Positions 28,277 to 35,931 of a stretch of DNA of 64,000 nt are shown in pieces (within the stretch, counting starts at the first letter, position 1; each line of letters opens with the position of its first letter). The notes below the pieces were generated by a model, which had not been told where the DNA came from, made no database searches, and saw only the letters and a program-made list of their open reading frames with translations. The stretch spans positions 107,338 through 171,337 of the forward strand of contig JAJAGP010001655.1 in NCBI GenBank assembly GCA_025084515.1. Reading direction: 5' to 3'. The position numbers and the translations under genes were made by a program. This DNA comes from Ancistrus triradiatus. Lineage: Eukaryota; Chordata; Actinopteri; Siluriformes; Loricariidae.

Positions 28277-31200
28277 ACCATTAGGACGAGGGCGACTAGC
28301 ATGACTGTATCCAGGAGGTGAGGCTTCATTTAAGGCTAAATATTCATCAGGTCTAATCCAAGTCTCAGTGAGACAGAGAGTGTGTAAGCGTTATCAGTGT
28401 CATTTCATTTACAATCACTGCTTTGTTGTGTAAGTGATCTAATGTTAAGTAGTCCTAGCTTTAGTCTAATGTTTGTTATTTCTTTGGCAGCTATCTGTGT
28501 TTATACTAAATGAGGTTATTAAAACAGACTTTTTGAGAGCGTTTACGTTTAGGGCAGATGCGGGTAACAGACACAGTTTCAATAATGTGGGTTCTGGGTG
28601 ACGGTGCATGGCTACCAGCAGACAGTTGGTTAAAGCCGGGGTCTGTCTGCTGCCTGACCCCTGCCTCTGGATAGTCAGCCCCTAACCAATCGGGCCATAA
28701 GACTATGGGCAATGTTGCAGGAGATAAGAGCAGCACCCTCCCGAGTGGTATGGACACCGTCCCATCCTAAAAGGCCAGGTTTACTCTCAAAGGCTGTCCA
28801 GTTGTCTATATAGCTCACGTTGTTTTCAGAGCACCACTTGGACAGCCAGCAGTTCAGCGACCATACCCTGCTGTAGCTTGGTCACCACCTCGCCGCATTG
28901 GGATGGGGCCAAAGTACACTTCAGCATCGGACATCGCCTTTCGCCACGCTAACCACCTCTACAAAATTAGCCTTAGTAACCTCTGACTGACGAAGGCGTA
29001 TATCATTAGCCCCTACATGAATAACTATCCTAGAGAATCTGCGGCTCTCGAGTTCACCAAGACTCGTTACAATGTCCGGCACTCTGGCTCCGGGGATACA
29101 GAGAACTCTAGCTGCTGGTGTCCCTAAAGGGGTAGCAAGTTTCACGTGTCGTAAAATAGAGTCACATATGACCAGAGCTCTTTCAACAGGCTGCTCAGTG
29201 GGTGTTTCACTGAGGAGGGCAAACCTGTTGGACATGTGAACAGGTAAAGAGGTTTGTTCGTACTCTCATACGAGTTTAAATCAATCTTTGCCAAATTGAG
29301 TCAAAATGTATATGGAGTCTGGCTATATGCACAAAAGCTTGTGGACACCCCATCTAATGATTGAGCTCTGCTATTTCAGCTACGCTCACTTGGGTCATAC
29401 TGTTACTCCGGTGACTCTCAACATCACACCTTTATGTGTCCAACTTTCTGCTCTCCTGTTTCTGGACTTTCTGGACCTGCTGTCCTTAAACAAAGTCCAA
29501 CTTTAGATTGACTGGCTTGCACAGAACTTTGATCTCAACCCTTATCAGACACCTAAAAATGGACTAGAATATTCCAAAAGTGAACTTATTGAGCTTATCA
29601 AAAGCTGACCTTTTTGTTTTTAGAAAAAACAAAGGCTGTTGTAGCAGCAAAGGTGGTGGGTAAACTCCATACTAAAATACAAATGCTTCTTTAGTCAATC
29701 TATTCGGAAATCAAATGGTCTGTTCCAGCATTTTTGGAACATCAGTAAAACCTGTCCGTTTGCCCCAGGGTCAGGGTGTGTCTGCAAGGACTTGGATTCA
29801 GACTTCAAACAAATACGAATTCAAACAGCCTTCCGGAACCAATTTGAATTCCTGGTACCCAAGATTAGCACCGAATTTTTTGGGTGTCCACAAACTTTTG
29901 TCTATATAGTGTATTTGTAAATCACAAAGACCTAAGAGTAGTATTATTTCACTTCATTACAAATCCTAAATGTGCATTTTAGATTTATACTGTAGCAATT
30001 AGTATTAGTATTAGTAGGACCTTTTTGTATAAAGTCATTTGTGGAAACTGTGGGACTGTGGTAGCCTAGCAGTTAAGGTGCTGGACTATGAACCAGAAGG
30101 TCCAGGGTTCAAATCCCACTTCTGCCAAGCTGCCACTGTTGGGTCCTTGAGCAAAGCTCTTTACCCACAACTGCTTGGATTGTAAGACTGTATCAATTGT
30201 AAGTCGCTCTGGCTAAGGGCGTCTGCTAAATGCTGTAACGGTAATGTTGTCCTGACAGTGCTGGTTAAAAGTTGAGTTAAATCAGATTTTCCAGATATGA
30301 TTTTGTGTGTTTGTACACCCAGAGCGGTTCGGTTCCGGTTCTACCAACAGCACTCAGATATCCAGTGGGCGGTGGAGAATTTCTACATCGGACCTGCGTG
30401 TGATAATAACTGCGGCGGTCACGGTGACTGTATGGACCAGCGCTGCCTCTGTGACCCTGGATTTTCTGGCCCTTCCTGCCATGCCAGTTCAGTCCTAAAA
30501 GTAAATCCAAAATATAACATCCTACTGTACGATACACACACACTCGTACCATCACACAGGAACGCTTATGTTCTGTTTTCCTCGTAGGGATCCCTAAAGG
30601 AGCGTTTTGAATGGCAGGGGACTCACGGACCGCATTGGCAGATTTTGGAAGGGGGTCGCCCCTGCACTAATTGCGGGGTGCTGGTGGAGGGCATGGCTCT
30701 GTATTTTAGTGGAGCTAACACAAGACAGGCCGTCACTGTTGACCTGGATCTACGTGGAGCAAAGTCAGTTCTGACGTCTTGTTTTATTGGTTGTGTTTGG
30801 TTTTTTTTTGTTTTTTCTTTATTATTTTTGTCCCATCTCTTGCCGTGATGTATCTAGGTTTGTGGAGTACTGGGCTAAAATTGGAAGTGAGGAAAATCTG
30901 ACTCTGTGCCATCGTCCGACGTGTAGAAAAGAGGGTGTGTTACTGGATTATTCCACTGATGGAGGTTTGTCTTAATACTTTTGGACTGTTACTGTTATTA
31001 TTGTGGGACTGTGTGGGACTGTGGTGGCCTAGTGGTTAGGGTACAGGATTATGACCCAGAAGGTCCAGGGTTCAAATCCTGCCTCTGCCAAACTACCACT
31101 GTTGGGTCCTTGAGCAAAGCCTTTAACCCACAATTGCTTGGGTGTAAGATAAGTGTCTGCTAAATCCTGTCAATGTAAATTATTAAAATAAGAACGATTT

Positions 31201-34200
31201 CCTTACTCTCTCTCTCTTTCAGGTGTTTCATGGACGCTCCTGCATGAGATGGATTATTTGAAGTACGTTTCTGTAAGGAGGGACTTCATTATGTTGCCAG
31301 AAGGGGCACTGACCAACGCTACCCGTCTGCGGTGGTGGCAGCCGTACACAGTGACCTCAGGACTGGTCATTCCCAATCCTGAGCGTGCTCAGTGGGCCTT
31401 AGATAACATCCTGGTGGGAGGTGCTGATATCAACCCCAGTTCCCTCCTGGACACTTTTGATGATGGTAACAAGCGATTTATCAATTAAGTGTCTTTAATA
31501 TGATAGAAATCAGACACCAAAGTGGAGCTGTATATAAAGATAATACATAAGATATTTTCTTGCTTCTTCTAAGAACATCTCTCTCATGCTCTCTTAATAT
31601 AATCTCTCAGAAAGTACATCTCATGAAGAAATATGGAGTTTCTACCCAAATGCGGTGCGGACGGCCGGTTTTTGTGGCAATCCCTCTTTCCACCTCTACT
31701 GGCCCAACAAAAATCAGGATGGAACCCACAACATCTTGGCCACTCGAGAACTCATCGTTCAACCAGGGTACATCCTGCAGTTCAAGGTCAGCAATCTTTG
31801 TTTTAAAGACTAATTAGCTCATATATCTATCTATATATGGCCAAAGGTTTGTGGACACCACTTCTAATTAGTTTTCTCTGTTACACTCACTGCTAACAGG
31901 CTCATAAAGTGTCCATAGAAAGACAGTGGCAACACAACAGGTTATACTGAAACCTCAGTGACTCTCAGTACGGCATTTTAATAGGTTTCCGCCTCCTAAA
32001 AAGTCAGATCAACACCTTTCTGTCCTGCCCCCCTAAAACAAAGTCAATAAAATTATGGTTGCCAACTTTGATGGAGAACTTGGCAGGACATCAGGTCCTG
32101 TCTTCACAGTGATGTTCCACATTCTCAGAGCGTCCAAAAACTTTTGTCTGCAACATCCATTCATCCATCCATCCATCCATCTATCTATCTCAGATCACAA
32201 ACTCCCTAGATGACTCTGTCACACCATAGCTGGAGTATTTATCGATTTACATTTACTCGTTGGCTAAATGTTGCAGATCGTGGTTGGTTGTGAAGCAGAC
32301 AGTTGTGATGATCATCATTCAGTCCTGCTTCAGTACAGAAAGGATGCCAGGTGAGTGTAACAGTGAACAGATGTGTAACATCATCATGTTATTCGTTTGG
32401 CTAGACTTATACTGGACATTCCCGAATAAAAGAGACTAATATGGGTTAATTAAGTCACAATAAATAAATAACAATCCTCCTCATCATCTTCTACTATCAA
32501 CTATGATAAAGCACATGAACAAAACAAACGACAGTCATTAATGAAGTGGCCATAAATAAACGAAAACTATAACAAATCTGATTTTGGACTGCTGTTTTCA
32601 AACGGTTGGTTTGTGACTTCACCATAAAAATATTGATGTAAAATCATCAGATGACAGAGAAGACAGACAATTCTACTAAAATATAGCATGCAGTCCTCAT
32701 TAGGCAAATCCCTGTAGTTACAGTACAGATTATAGATGGAATATGAGAAGCTGAGTTCAGTAGGTTTATTCTTAACTAAAAGTTTGTAACAATTGTACCA
32801 TCCTGTGCCAGGTTCCCATGAAAGTAGGACTTTTAGTGTTTTTTTTTTCTTATACATTTCTTTTTGTAGGTCAGATTCGTGGCAGCTGGTGCAGTCTGCA
32901 TGCCTTCCCTCCTCAGTCAGCAATGTGGGCTGCTCTCCCTTCCAGTTTCATGAGTCCAGCATCTACAGCCCCATTAACAGTTTATCATGGACCAGAGTTA
33001 CAGTGCAGCTGCCCGATCACGTCTTTTCTGGGTATGGATTCTAAATGCATTGCTTATTTCTGTTTATATTCTGTATGTACAGTATAACAGTGATCTTTGT
33101 GATGTGTAACTGGTATTTAATTATCATTTGTTTACCAAACAGTACTGATTTTCACTTCTCTGACCTGCAGAGCCACACAGTTCCGCTGGATTCAGAAAGA
33201 GGGCGCTGGTGAACGCCACGCATGGGGAGTCGATCATGTCTACATTGGCGAGGCTTGTCCCGGGCTGTGCAGTGGACATGGGTACTGCACCAACGGAGCA
33301 GTCTGTATTTGTGACGAAGGGCACTTTGGTTAGCGTCAACACTTTTTTTGCATTTTATCCCTGAGTGTACATTTGTGCATTTTAAGCTGTGCTCATCCAC
33401 TACCCTCAGCTTCCTGGCATCCTGGTCCCTCTGCCAGGGCCTGAATTAGATTAATATTGTATATAAAGATATGAAAAGTGAGTGAGTGGGCACTGGTGTA
33501 AGAAAGCCTCAGCATGGCACAGAATCCCACTTATAAAATGCCTCCCCTGGAGGTACAGTGTATATTTATATTTGATAAAAGATTTTAATTGTAAAAACAA
33601 AAGTTAAAAGTCTGGATATAACTGAAGGACTTTCTGTCTCTCAGGTGATGATTGCTCTCTGTGGAGCTCCGACCTCCCAAACTCTATCAAGGATAATTTT
33701 GAGTCCGGGATTGTAACAGAGGACAGCTGGAGTGTAATTCAGGGCGGATGGGTCAGCAGTGGCTGTGGGCAGCTCTCGCCTCATGCCCACGGAGACTCGC
33801 TTTATTTCAGTGGCTGCAAGATGAGACAGGCCGTCACCAAACCTCTGGACCTGACCAGAGCCAGGTACAGGAACGATTAGAGGTGTAACGATACACTCTG
33901 CTTAGGATACGATTCAATTTTCTCAGGATTATCGATATTACAATCCATTAAAGTCATTTCTTTTTTATATCTAAAGTGTAAACAATGCAAAAAAACATAG
34001 TTCCCTGCAGTTAAAAGAAATGACTGGAAACAGAGATTTAAAACTGTAAACAAAATGCAGTTTAAATAACTGAGAGAAAACATTCCTTTATTTTTGAAGA
34101 ATAACAATCAAAATAACATGTACATCTATAAAAATTAAACAAAAATAATCTTTTCTTTTTGAATCTTTTTTGAGTCTCTGAAAAAGAGAAGTTGGAAGGA

Positions 34201-35931
34201 GTTTTAAACAATGGTACTGTAACAAAATCTGCTATTGTAACAGTTTCACCAAATTTAAATCTTAAATTGAAAATCAAAGCTCACTGAGAACTGTGAGCAA
34301 GTCGCCTTCTGGTGTTCAAAAATGCAATGGCATTAGATGGAGTAAGAAAGAGAACGCATAATCCAACTTGACGATGCACATCGCCCCATTTTTGCATCTT
34401 TACACCCCTAGTAAATGTGTAAGTCCTAAAGTAAGGGTTAAGCTAGAGTTACAATAGGTTAACATATACAGTGTCTGTCCTGCAAATGGCTTCTTACATC
34501 TACCTACACCCTCCACTTCCCGTCTACCTGAGAGTAACGTAACATGGAAAAACCAATCAGCTCAAACATGATGATTTCTGGTTACTGTTGTTTAGACCCG
34601 TTAAATATTTCTGTATTTATTCACCTACATATGTGTCTACTTACTTATCTATTTTTATTTATTTGCATTTTTATTGATGGCATGTAAAATGAATAATAAC
34701 TAGTTTAAACTAATGAATTGTCAAAACTCATCTCTTTTTCTCTCTTTGACAGTAAGATCATGTTTGTGCTCCAGATTGGCAGTATGTCTCAGACAGACAG
34801 TTGTAACTCGGCTCTGGATCAGCCTGACACTGTGGACCGGGCCGTTCTGCTGCAGTACAGTGTTAATAATGGAATAAGTTGGCATGTTATTGCCCAGCAT
34901 CAGCCTAAAGACTTTCTTAAAGCCCAACGAGTATCGTATAACATTCCACTGTAAGTCCGAAAGCTTCTGTGGAGTCCAAACCGATCGTTACAATAATCAG
35001 AATAAAGAGGTTATTGCACTCATGATGGTAAATGTACCTGAATGTATTCCCTCATACAGTGAAGCTCGTGTGAAGGGGGTGCAGTTACGATGGTGGCAGC
35101 CACATCATGGCGGTGCCGGGAAAGACCAGTGGGCTATGGACCATGTGGAAGTTGTTCTGTGAGTCGTTTTGGCGTGACATTTTGTAATAGAAAAGTAGGT
35201 TATGGGTTAAAATCACTGAACAAGAAGCTGATCTTTTTATTTCCTGCCACTAAACTAACAGTAAAGTCCTAAAAGTAAGTAAAGAGAACCCAATTGAACA
35301 AATGAGATACAAATATTTACAAAGGATGTGAATCTTTTGTCCGACAACAGAGCAGCTTCAGCTCTGGAATGTTTTTGAAATGTTCCTTCCACAACTTTTC
35401 TGTTGGATTAAGGTCCAGACTTTGACTTGGGCCATTGAAAAATGTAAACTTTATTCTTTATCTATATCTTTTATATCTTATTTAACTGTTCTTTGTGTGC
35501 TTAGGGACATTCTCTTACTGCAAGATGTTCCCACGTTCTCTTGAGATTCAGTCCATGCACGGATGTCCTAATATTTTCTTTAGGATTTGCTGCTATAATT
35601 CAGAATTCCAGATACAGGAAAACAAGCCCAAACTGTCATACTACTACCACCATGTTCCACAGATGGGATAAGGTCCTTATGCTGGAATTTTGCTTTCACC
35701 ACACATAATGCTTCTCATTTAAACCACAATGCTGAGAGGGAAGGGACTGATTGTGAAAGAGTGGCTCTATATATTAATTTGACTCATTTTTACATTGTTT
35801 TCCACTCTCACCTTATCTCTCTCCCTCCCCCCAGAACCCGTAAACAAAACTACATGATGAACTTCTCGAGACAGTCCGGCCTGAGTCACTACTACAACAG
35901 GAAGAGGAGGGCGATGAAGCAACACACCTAA
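194..35931 (+). CDS. reln: Reelin, 3' three quarters (53 coding exons, 5' end outside window)
   Basis: Secreted extracellular-matrix glycoprotein that binds VLDLR/ApoER2 and drives Dab1 signalling in neuronal migration. Joining 53 exons gives 9,103 nt in one uninterrupted frame, about 3,033 residues, ending at TAA 35,929-35,931. The order matches mammalian reelin: repeats 1-8, each as subrepeat A, EGF module and subrepeat B, then the basic C-terminal region. Sixteen Asp-box positions (S-x-D-x-G-x-x-W type) and eight EGF modules are visible. The first exon aligns near human residue 430, so the signal peptide and reeler domain lie upstream. If the human exon plan holds, the window starts at exon 12. 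All introns are GT-AG. Residues known to matter are kept: the interchain cysteine (C2101 of mammals), two receptor-binding lysines (K2360, K2467), the N-t cleavage site and a basic furin-like site near the C terminus. Exon coordinates are given in the repeat entries. Family assignment is certain; single junctions could be off by a few bases. Confidence 0.97.
1769..2346 (-). mobile_element. Internally deleted Tc1/mariner-like element, intron after exon 1405-1613
   Basis: Terminal inverted repeats CACTGCCTGGCCAAAAA (left) and the complement of ttttttgaccaggcagta (right), flanked by TA. The inside holds frame-broken transposase remnants on the - strand (for example QNHQKKRFQFVREN and VMWSRLTLF). 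At 578 bp it is far shorter than an autonomous copy of about 1.6 kb. A lone terminal-repeat fragment of the same family (ggccgggcagtgta) lies near 21,855-21,876. Confidence 0.8.
2411..2496. mobile_element. Short inverted-repeat element (MITE-like)
   Basis: About 85 bp bounded by inverted copies of tactgctcaaaaa and tttttttgagcagta. The inside (ttaagggaacgctcaaa) is typical of a dispersed fish terminal-repeat family. No coding capacity. Confidence 0.65.
2842..2882. repeat. (GT)n tract abutting a reelin acceptor
   Basis: About 20 GT units that run straight into the AG of the acceptor for exon 2885-2994. Similar tracts precede exons 5875 (5,840-5,866) and 15941 (15,912-15,934). Confidence 0.95.
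5031..8767 (+). other. reln: Reelin repeat 2
   Basis: Exons 4895-5131 (second half), 5273-5465, 5875-5987, 6304-6441, 7996-8182, 8308-8513 and 8596-8767. The repeat opens in TSVLFNAISLDFSN, as in mammals. Asp boxes are FSTNHGLTW and YSNNGGISW. The EGF module spans the 1.55-kb intron 6442-7995 and reads CNGHGWC, then CRCDKGFSGPDC. In exon 5875 the motif CLPGMPSC replaces mammalian CLPSMPSC. The acceptor of exon 5875 is preceded by a (GT)n tract at 5840-5866. Confidence 0.9.
6784..7600. other. GC-rich anomalous insert in intron 6442-7995, unidentified
   Basis: This stretch stands out from its AT-rich intron, with runs such as gagcccgagcggagcgggcg and ggaggaggcggggcgttaga. The left part contains the phrase ggacccaaatgcagttagct, which looks like part of a dispersed fish repeat. 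I see no splice-flanked exon that continues reelin, and the protein join across the intron needs none. It is most likely a mobile-element insertion of unknown class. Confidence 0.4.
9457..10500 (-). mobile_element. 5'-truncated L2-type LINE copy with inverted 5' segment
   Basis: Starts with the tandem tail (gtcaa)n and the phrase atttatatagcgctttttac, matching the 3' end of the larger copy at 24.8 kb in the same orientation up to about 10,340. Beyond that, about 10,439-10,487 (ggggaaaggctttctcatac and onward) matches the larger copy at 25,740-25,790 in the opposite orientation. This is the pattern left by a 5' inversion during insertion. It fills the intron between reelin exons 9216 and 10673. 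Confidence 0.75.
12218..12418. mobile_element. Tc1 terminal-repeat remnant, intron 11556-12753
   Basis: Reads like the inner terminal repeat of the element at 22,400-24,017 (gatcattttcctcaataaat, tctctttatctacttttaga) and ends agggttcacacactttcaag. A piece of about 20 bases (gcagaaatatagaaacttct) is duplicated in tandem. The rest of this intron (11,556-12,217) shows only AT-rich sequence and a poly(A) run near 11,877. Confidence 0.7.
13061..14481. repeat. 1.4-kb GT-rich block in intron 12949-14542
   Basis: Almost pure alternating purine-pyrimidine (TG)n with CG, TC and TA variants. A module of about 40 bases containing gcgcacatgtgcg recurs at 13,165, 13,458 and 13,604 (spacings 293 and 146), so the block carries a higher-order unit. 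Long open frames on both strands here are composition artefacts. It is prone to Z-DNA formation, and its assembled length should be treated with caution. Confidence 0.95.
16555..16745. mobile_element. LINE 3'-end fragment, intron 16124-17191
   Basis: Contains gagcaagcctagggtaacag and tggcaaggaaaat, followed by ccaagactcaagaagaaacc, matching the 3' UTR of the LINE at 24.8 kb in decayed form. The rest of this 1.07-kb intron shows no recognisable feature. Confidence 0.65.
17262..19015 (+). other. reln: Reelin repeat 5, with dimerising cysteine
   Basis: Exons 17192-17360 (from SEDFEGG), 17442-17544, 17653-17879, 17963-18186, 18282-18435, 18621-18879 and the start of 18980-19229. Asp boxes are FSRDYGVTW and FSVNGGLSW. 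The EGF module lies inside exon 17963 and reads CSGHGSCLRGTHCECDPGY. The cysteine codon at 17875-17877 (LRLCG before VRFRWYQG) sits 32 residues before the first EGF cysteine. That is the spacing of mammalian C2101, which links reelin into disulphide dimers. The introns here are short (about 80-200 bp) and free of transposons. Confidence 0.9.
19016..21009 (+). other. reln: Reelin repeat 6, with receptor-binding lysines
   Basis: Exons 18980-19229, 19325-19493, 19585-19725, 19814-19991, 20560-20753 and the first part of 20865-21118. The Lys codons at 19124-19126 (FIEK before SNTRY) and 19631-19633 (PFDK before QQTW) match mammalian K2360 and K2467. In mammals these two residues contact VLDLR/ApoER2. 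I checked the match by their 107-residue spacing in remembered human sequence. Asp boxes are YSLDLGLTW and FSLNGGISW. The EGF module reads CSGHGHC, then CLCDQGWGGVHC. The intron 19992-20559 shows no recognisable feature. Confidence 0.9.
21394..21625 (-). mobile_element. LINE 3'-end fragment, intron 21119-24033
   Basis: Begins gtcaagtcaagtc and tttatttatatagcgctctt, then the cgacagtggcaaggaaacgc and ggaggaccaagactcaaata blocks shared with the larger LINE copy. Only the last 230 bases of the element are present. The stretch 21,626-22,399 is otherwise AT-rich, with no gene seen. Confidence 0.8.
22400..24017 (-). mobile_element. Tc1-like transposon, 1.6 kb, next to a reelin exon
   Basis: Bounded by TA on both sides (22,398-22,399 and 24,018-24,019) and by near-perfect terminal repeats starting CAGTGGTGCTTGAAAGTTTG. 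Transposase remnants on the - strand run from MARTKEISEELRKR-type residues (about 23,650) through ESNHQEETTEQQWCAWQ to DNDPKHTSRS and SPDLNPMEMLWKDLK (about 22,750-22,920). The frame is broken in several places, so it is not autonomous. The right end lies 16 bases before reelin exon 24034. Confidence 0.93.
25740..28329 (-). pseudogene. LINE ORF2 remnant, endonuclease and reverse transcriptase
   Basis: Fragments in order: endonuclease end with LIVGDLNIHFDNE; RT start with KPLIKKANLDP, CNYRPISNLPFLSKILEK and LLDLSAAFDTIDH (26,637-27,071); PQGSVLGPLLFSLYMLPLG and the YADD box (26,424-26,606); C-terminal SSKSINKLQLV and HGLAPHYLSDLLEF (25,856-26,152). Frameshifts and stops lie between fragments. 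A run of 31 C at 28,245-28,275 interrupts the endonuclease region. Confidence 0.85.
28506..29235 (-). pseudogene. LINE ORF1 remnant, esterase-like domain
   Basis: Starts MSNRFALLSETPTEQP. Catalytic-block-like motifs are CDSILRHV (block I, normally GDS; Gly replaced by Cys), HVGANDIRLR (block III) and GWDGVHTTREG (block V, near 28,750). At least one frameshift separates the blocks. Proposed role in the family: membrane or lipid association during retrotransposition. Confidence 0.75.
29310..29915. mobile_element. Non-autonomous DNA element with inverted ends
   Basis: Left end tatgcacaaaagcttgtgga and right end gtgtccacaaacttttgtct are inverted partners. No transposase is recognisable. A similar end (ctacatggacaaaatgtctt) at 24,652, just beyond the other side of the LINE, suggests the LINE may have landed inside or beside such an element. 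Confidence 0.6.
30048..30245 (+). mobile_element. tRNA-derived SINE
   Basis: A-box-like tggtagcctagcagtt and B-box-like ggttcaaatcc give a tRNA-like head. The tail taagtcgctctggctaaggg with gtctgctaaatgctg is the conserved 3' part of fish SINEs that borrow L2-type LINE machinery. Lies 78 bases before reelin exon 30323. Confidence 0.85.
31005..31185 (+). mobile_element. tRNA-derived SINE, second copy
   Basis: Same family as the copy at 30 kb (gtggcctagtggttagggta, gttcaaatcctgcc, gtgtctgctaaatcctgt), with a deletion in the tail. Sits in the short reelin intron 30965-31222, which it nearly fills. Confidence 0.85.
31836..32155. mobile_element. Non-autonomous DNA element, relative of the one at 29.3 kb
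   Basis: Left end atggccaaaggtttgtggac and right end gcgtccaaaaacttttgtct are inverted, like the 29.3-kb element. Internal tgactctcag is also shared. A short (atcc)n/(atct)n microsatellite follows at 32,155-32,192. Confidence 0.55.
33877..34411. mobile_element. hAT-like non-autonomous element, intron 33865-34752
   Basis: Left end agaggtgtaacgatac and right end tgcatctttacacccctag are inverted partners of the type seen in hAT elements. The inside is AT-rich and non-coding. Target duplications are not obvious. The remainder of the intron (34,412-34,752) shows nothing recognisable. Confidence 0.55.
35262..35735 (-). mobile_element. Decayed Tc1 copy in the last reelin intron
   Basis: Shares agtcctaaaagtaagtaaag, gagcagcttcagctctggaa, ttctcttgagattcag and ccaccatgttccacag with the Tc1 element at 22.4-24.0 kb. 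Heavily deleted; no reading frame. It occupies most of the intron where mammals carry the reelin micro-exon. Confidence 0.75.
35835..35931 (+). other. reln: Reelin C-terminal region, last coding exon
   Basis: Acceptor ccccccag|AACCC. This exon encodes the basic C-terminal region that begins TRKQNYMMNFSRQ and is nearly identical to mammals up to that point. RKRR (35,899-35,910) precedes GCG (Ala). This places a proprotein-convertase type site where mammals cut between R3455 and S3456. The last residues (AMKQHT) differ from mammals. The join from exon 35158 gives VVL-TRKQ, the form without the two residues (Val-Ser) added by the mammalian 6-nt micro-exon. Confidence 0.92.

Larger units (their letters stand above)
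24819..29290 (-). mobile_element. L2-type LINE retrotransposon, about 4.4 kb, inactive
   Basis: Lies in the reelin intron 24539-30322, antisense to reelin. Reading the - strand from about 29,240 downward: ORF1 with a lipolytic (SGNH/esterase-like) domain, then an endonuclease region with GDLNIH (about 28,060), a reverse transcriptase with CYADDTQLY (about 26,515), the ORF2 C terminus with SSLHWLPVKFR (about 25,980), a 3' UTR and a tail of gactt-type repeats. Esterase-bearing ORF1 is known from fish L2/CR1 LINEs. Stops and shifts break both ORFs. Confidence 0.88.
21010..31449 (+). other. reln: Reelin repeat 7, with C-t cleavage region
   Basis: Exons 20865-21118 (second half), 24034-24188, 24324-24538, 30323-30500, 30588-30763, 30858-30964 and 31223-31465. 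The region HERTPAD (about 21,040-21,063) corresponds to the mammalian C-t processing site (Ala2688/Asp2689). The PAD core is kept, but the following residues (ATSPGH) differ from the mammalian AGPVGR. Asp boxes are YSVDFGVSW and YSTDGGVSW. The EGF module in exon 30323 reads CGGHGDC, then CLCDPGFSGPSC. Two large introns (21119-24033 and 24539-30322) are filled with transposons. Confidence 0.9.
31450..35158 (+). other. reln: Reelin repeat 8
   Basis: Exons 31223-31465 (end), 31611-31786, 32277-32350, 32870-33031, 33171-33328, 33645-33864, 34753-34950 and 35060-35158. The first Asp-box position is degenerate (YRKDARSDSW), as it is in mammals; the second is YSVNNGISW. The EGF module spans exons 33171 and 33645 and reads CSGHGYC, then CICDEGHFGDDC. 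The intron 33865-34752 carries a hAT-like inverted-repeat element, and the intron 35159-35834 carries a decayed Tc1 copy. Confidence 0.9.

Noticed and set aside
30048..30120. tRNA gene suggested by A- and B-box sequence
   Set aside because: It is the head of a SINE: the tail is SINE-specific and a second, similar copy lies at 31.0 kb.
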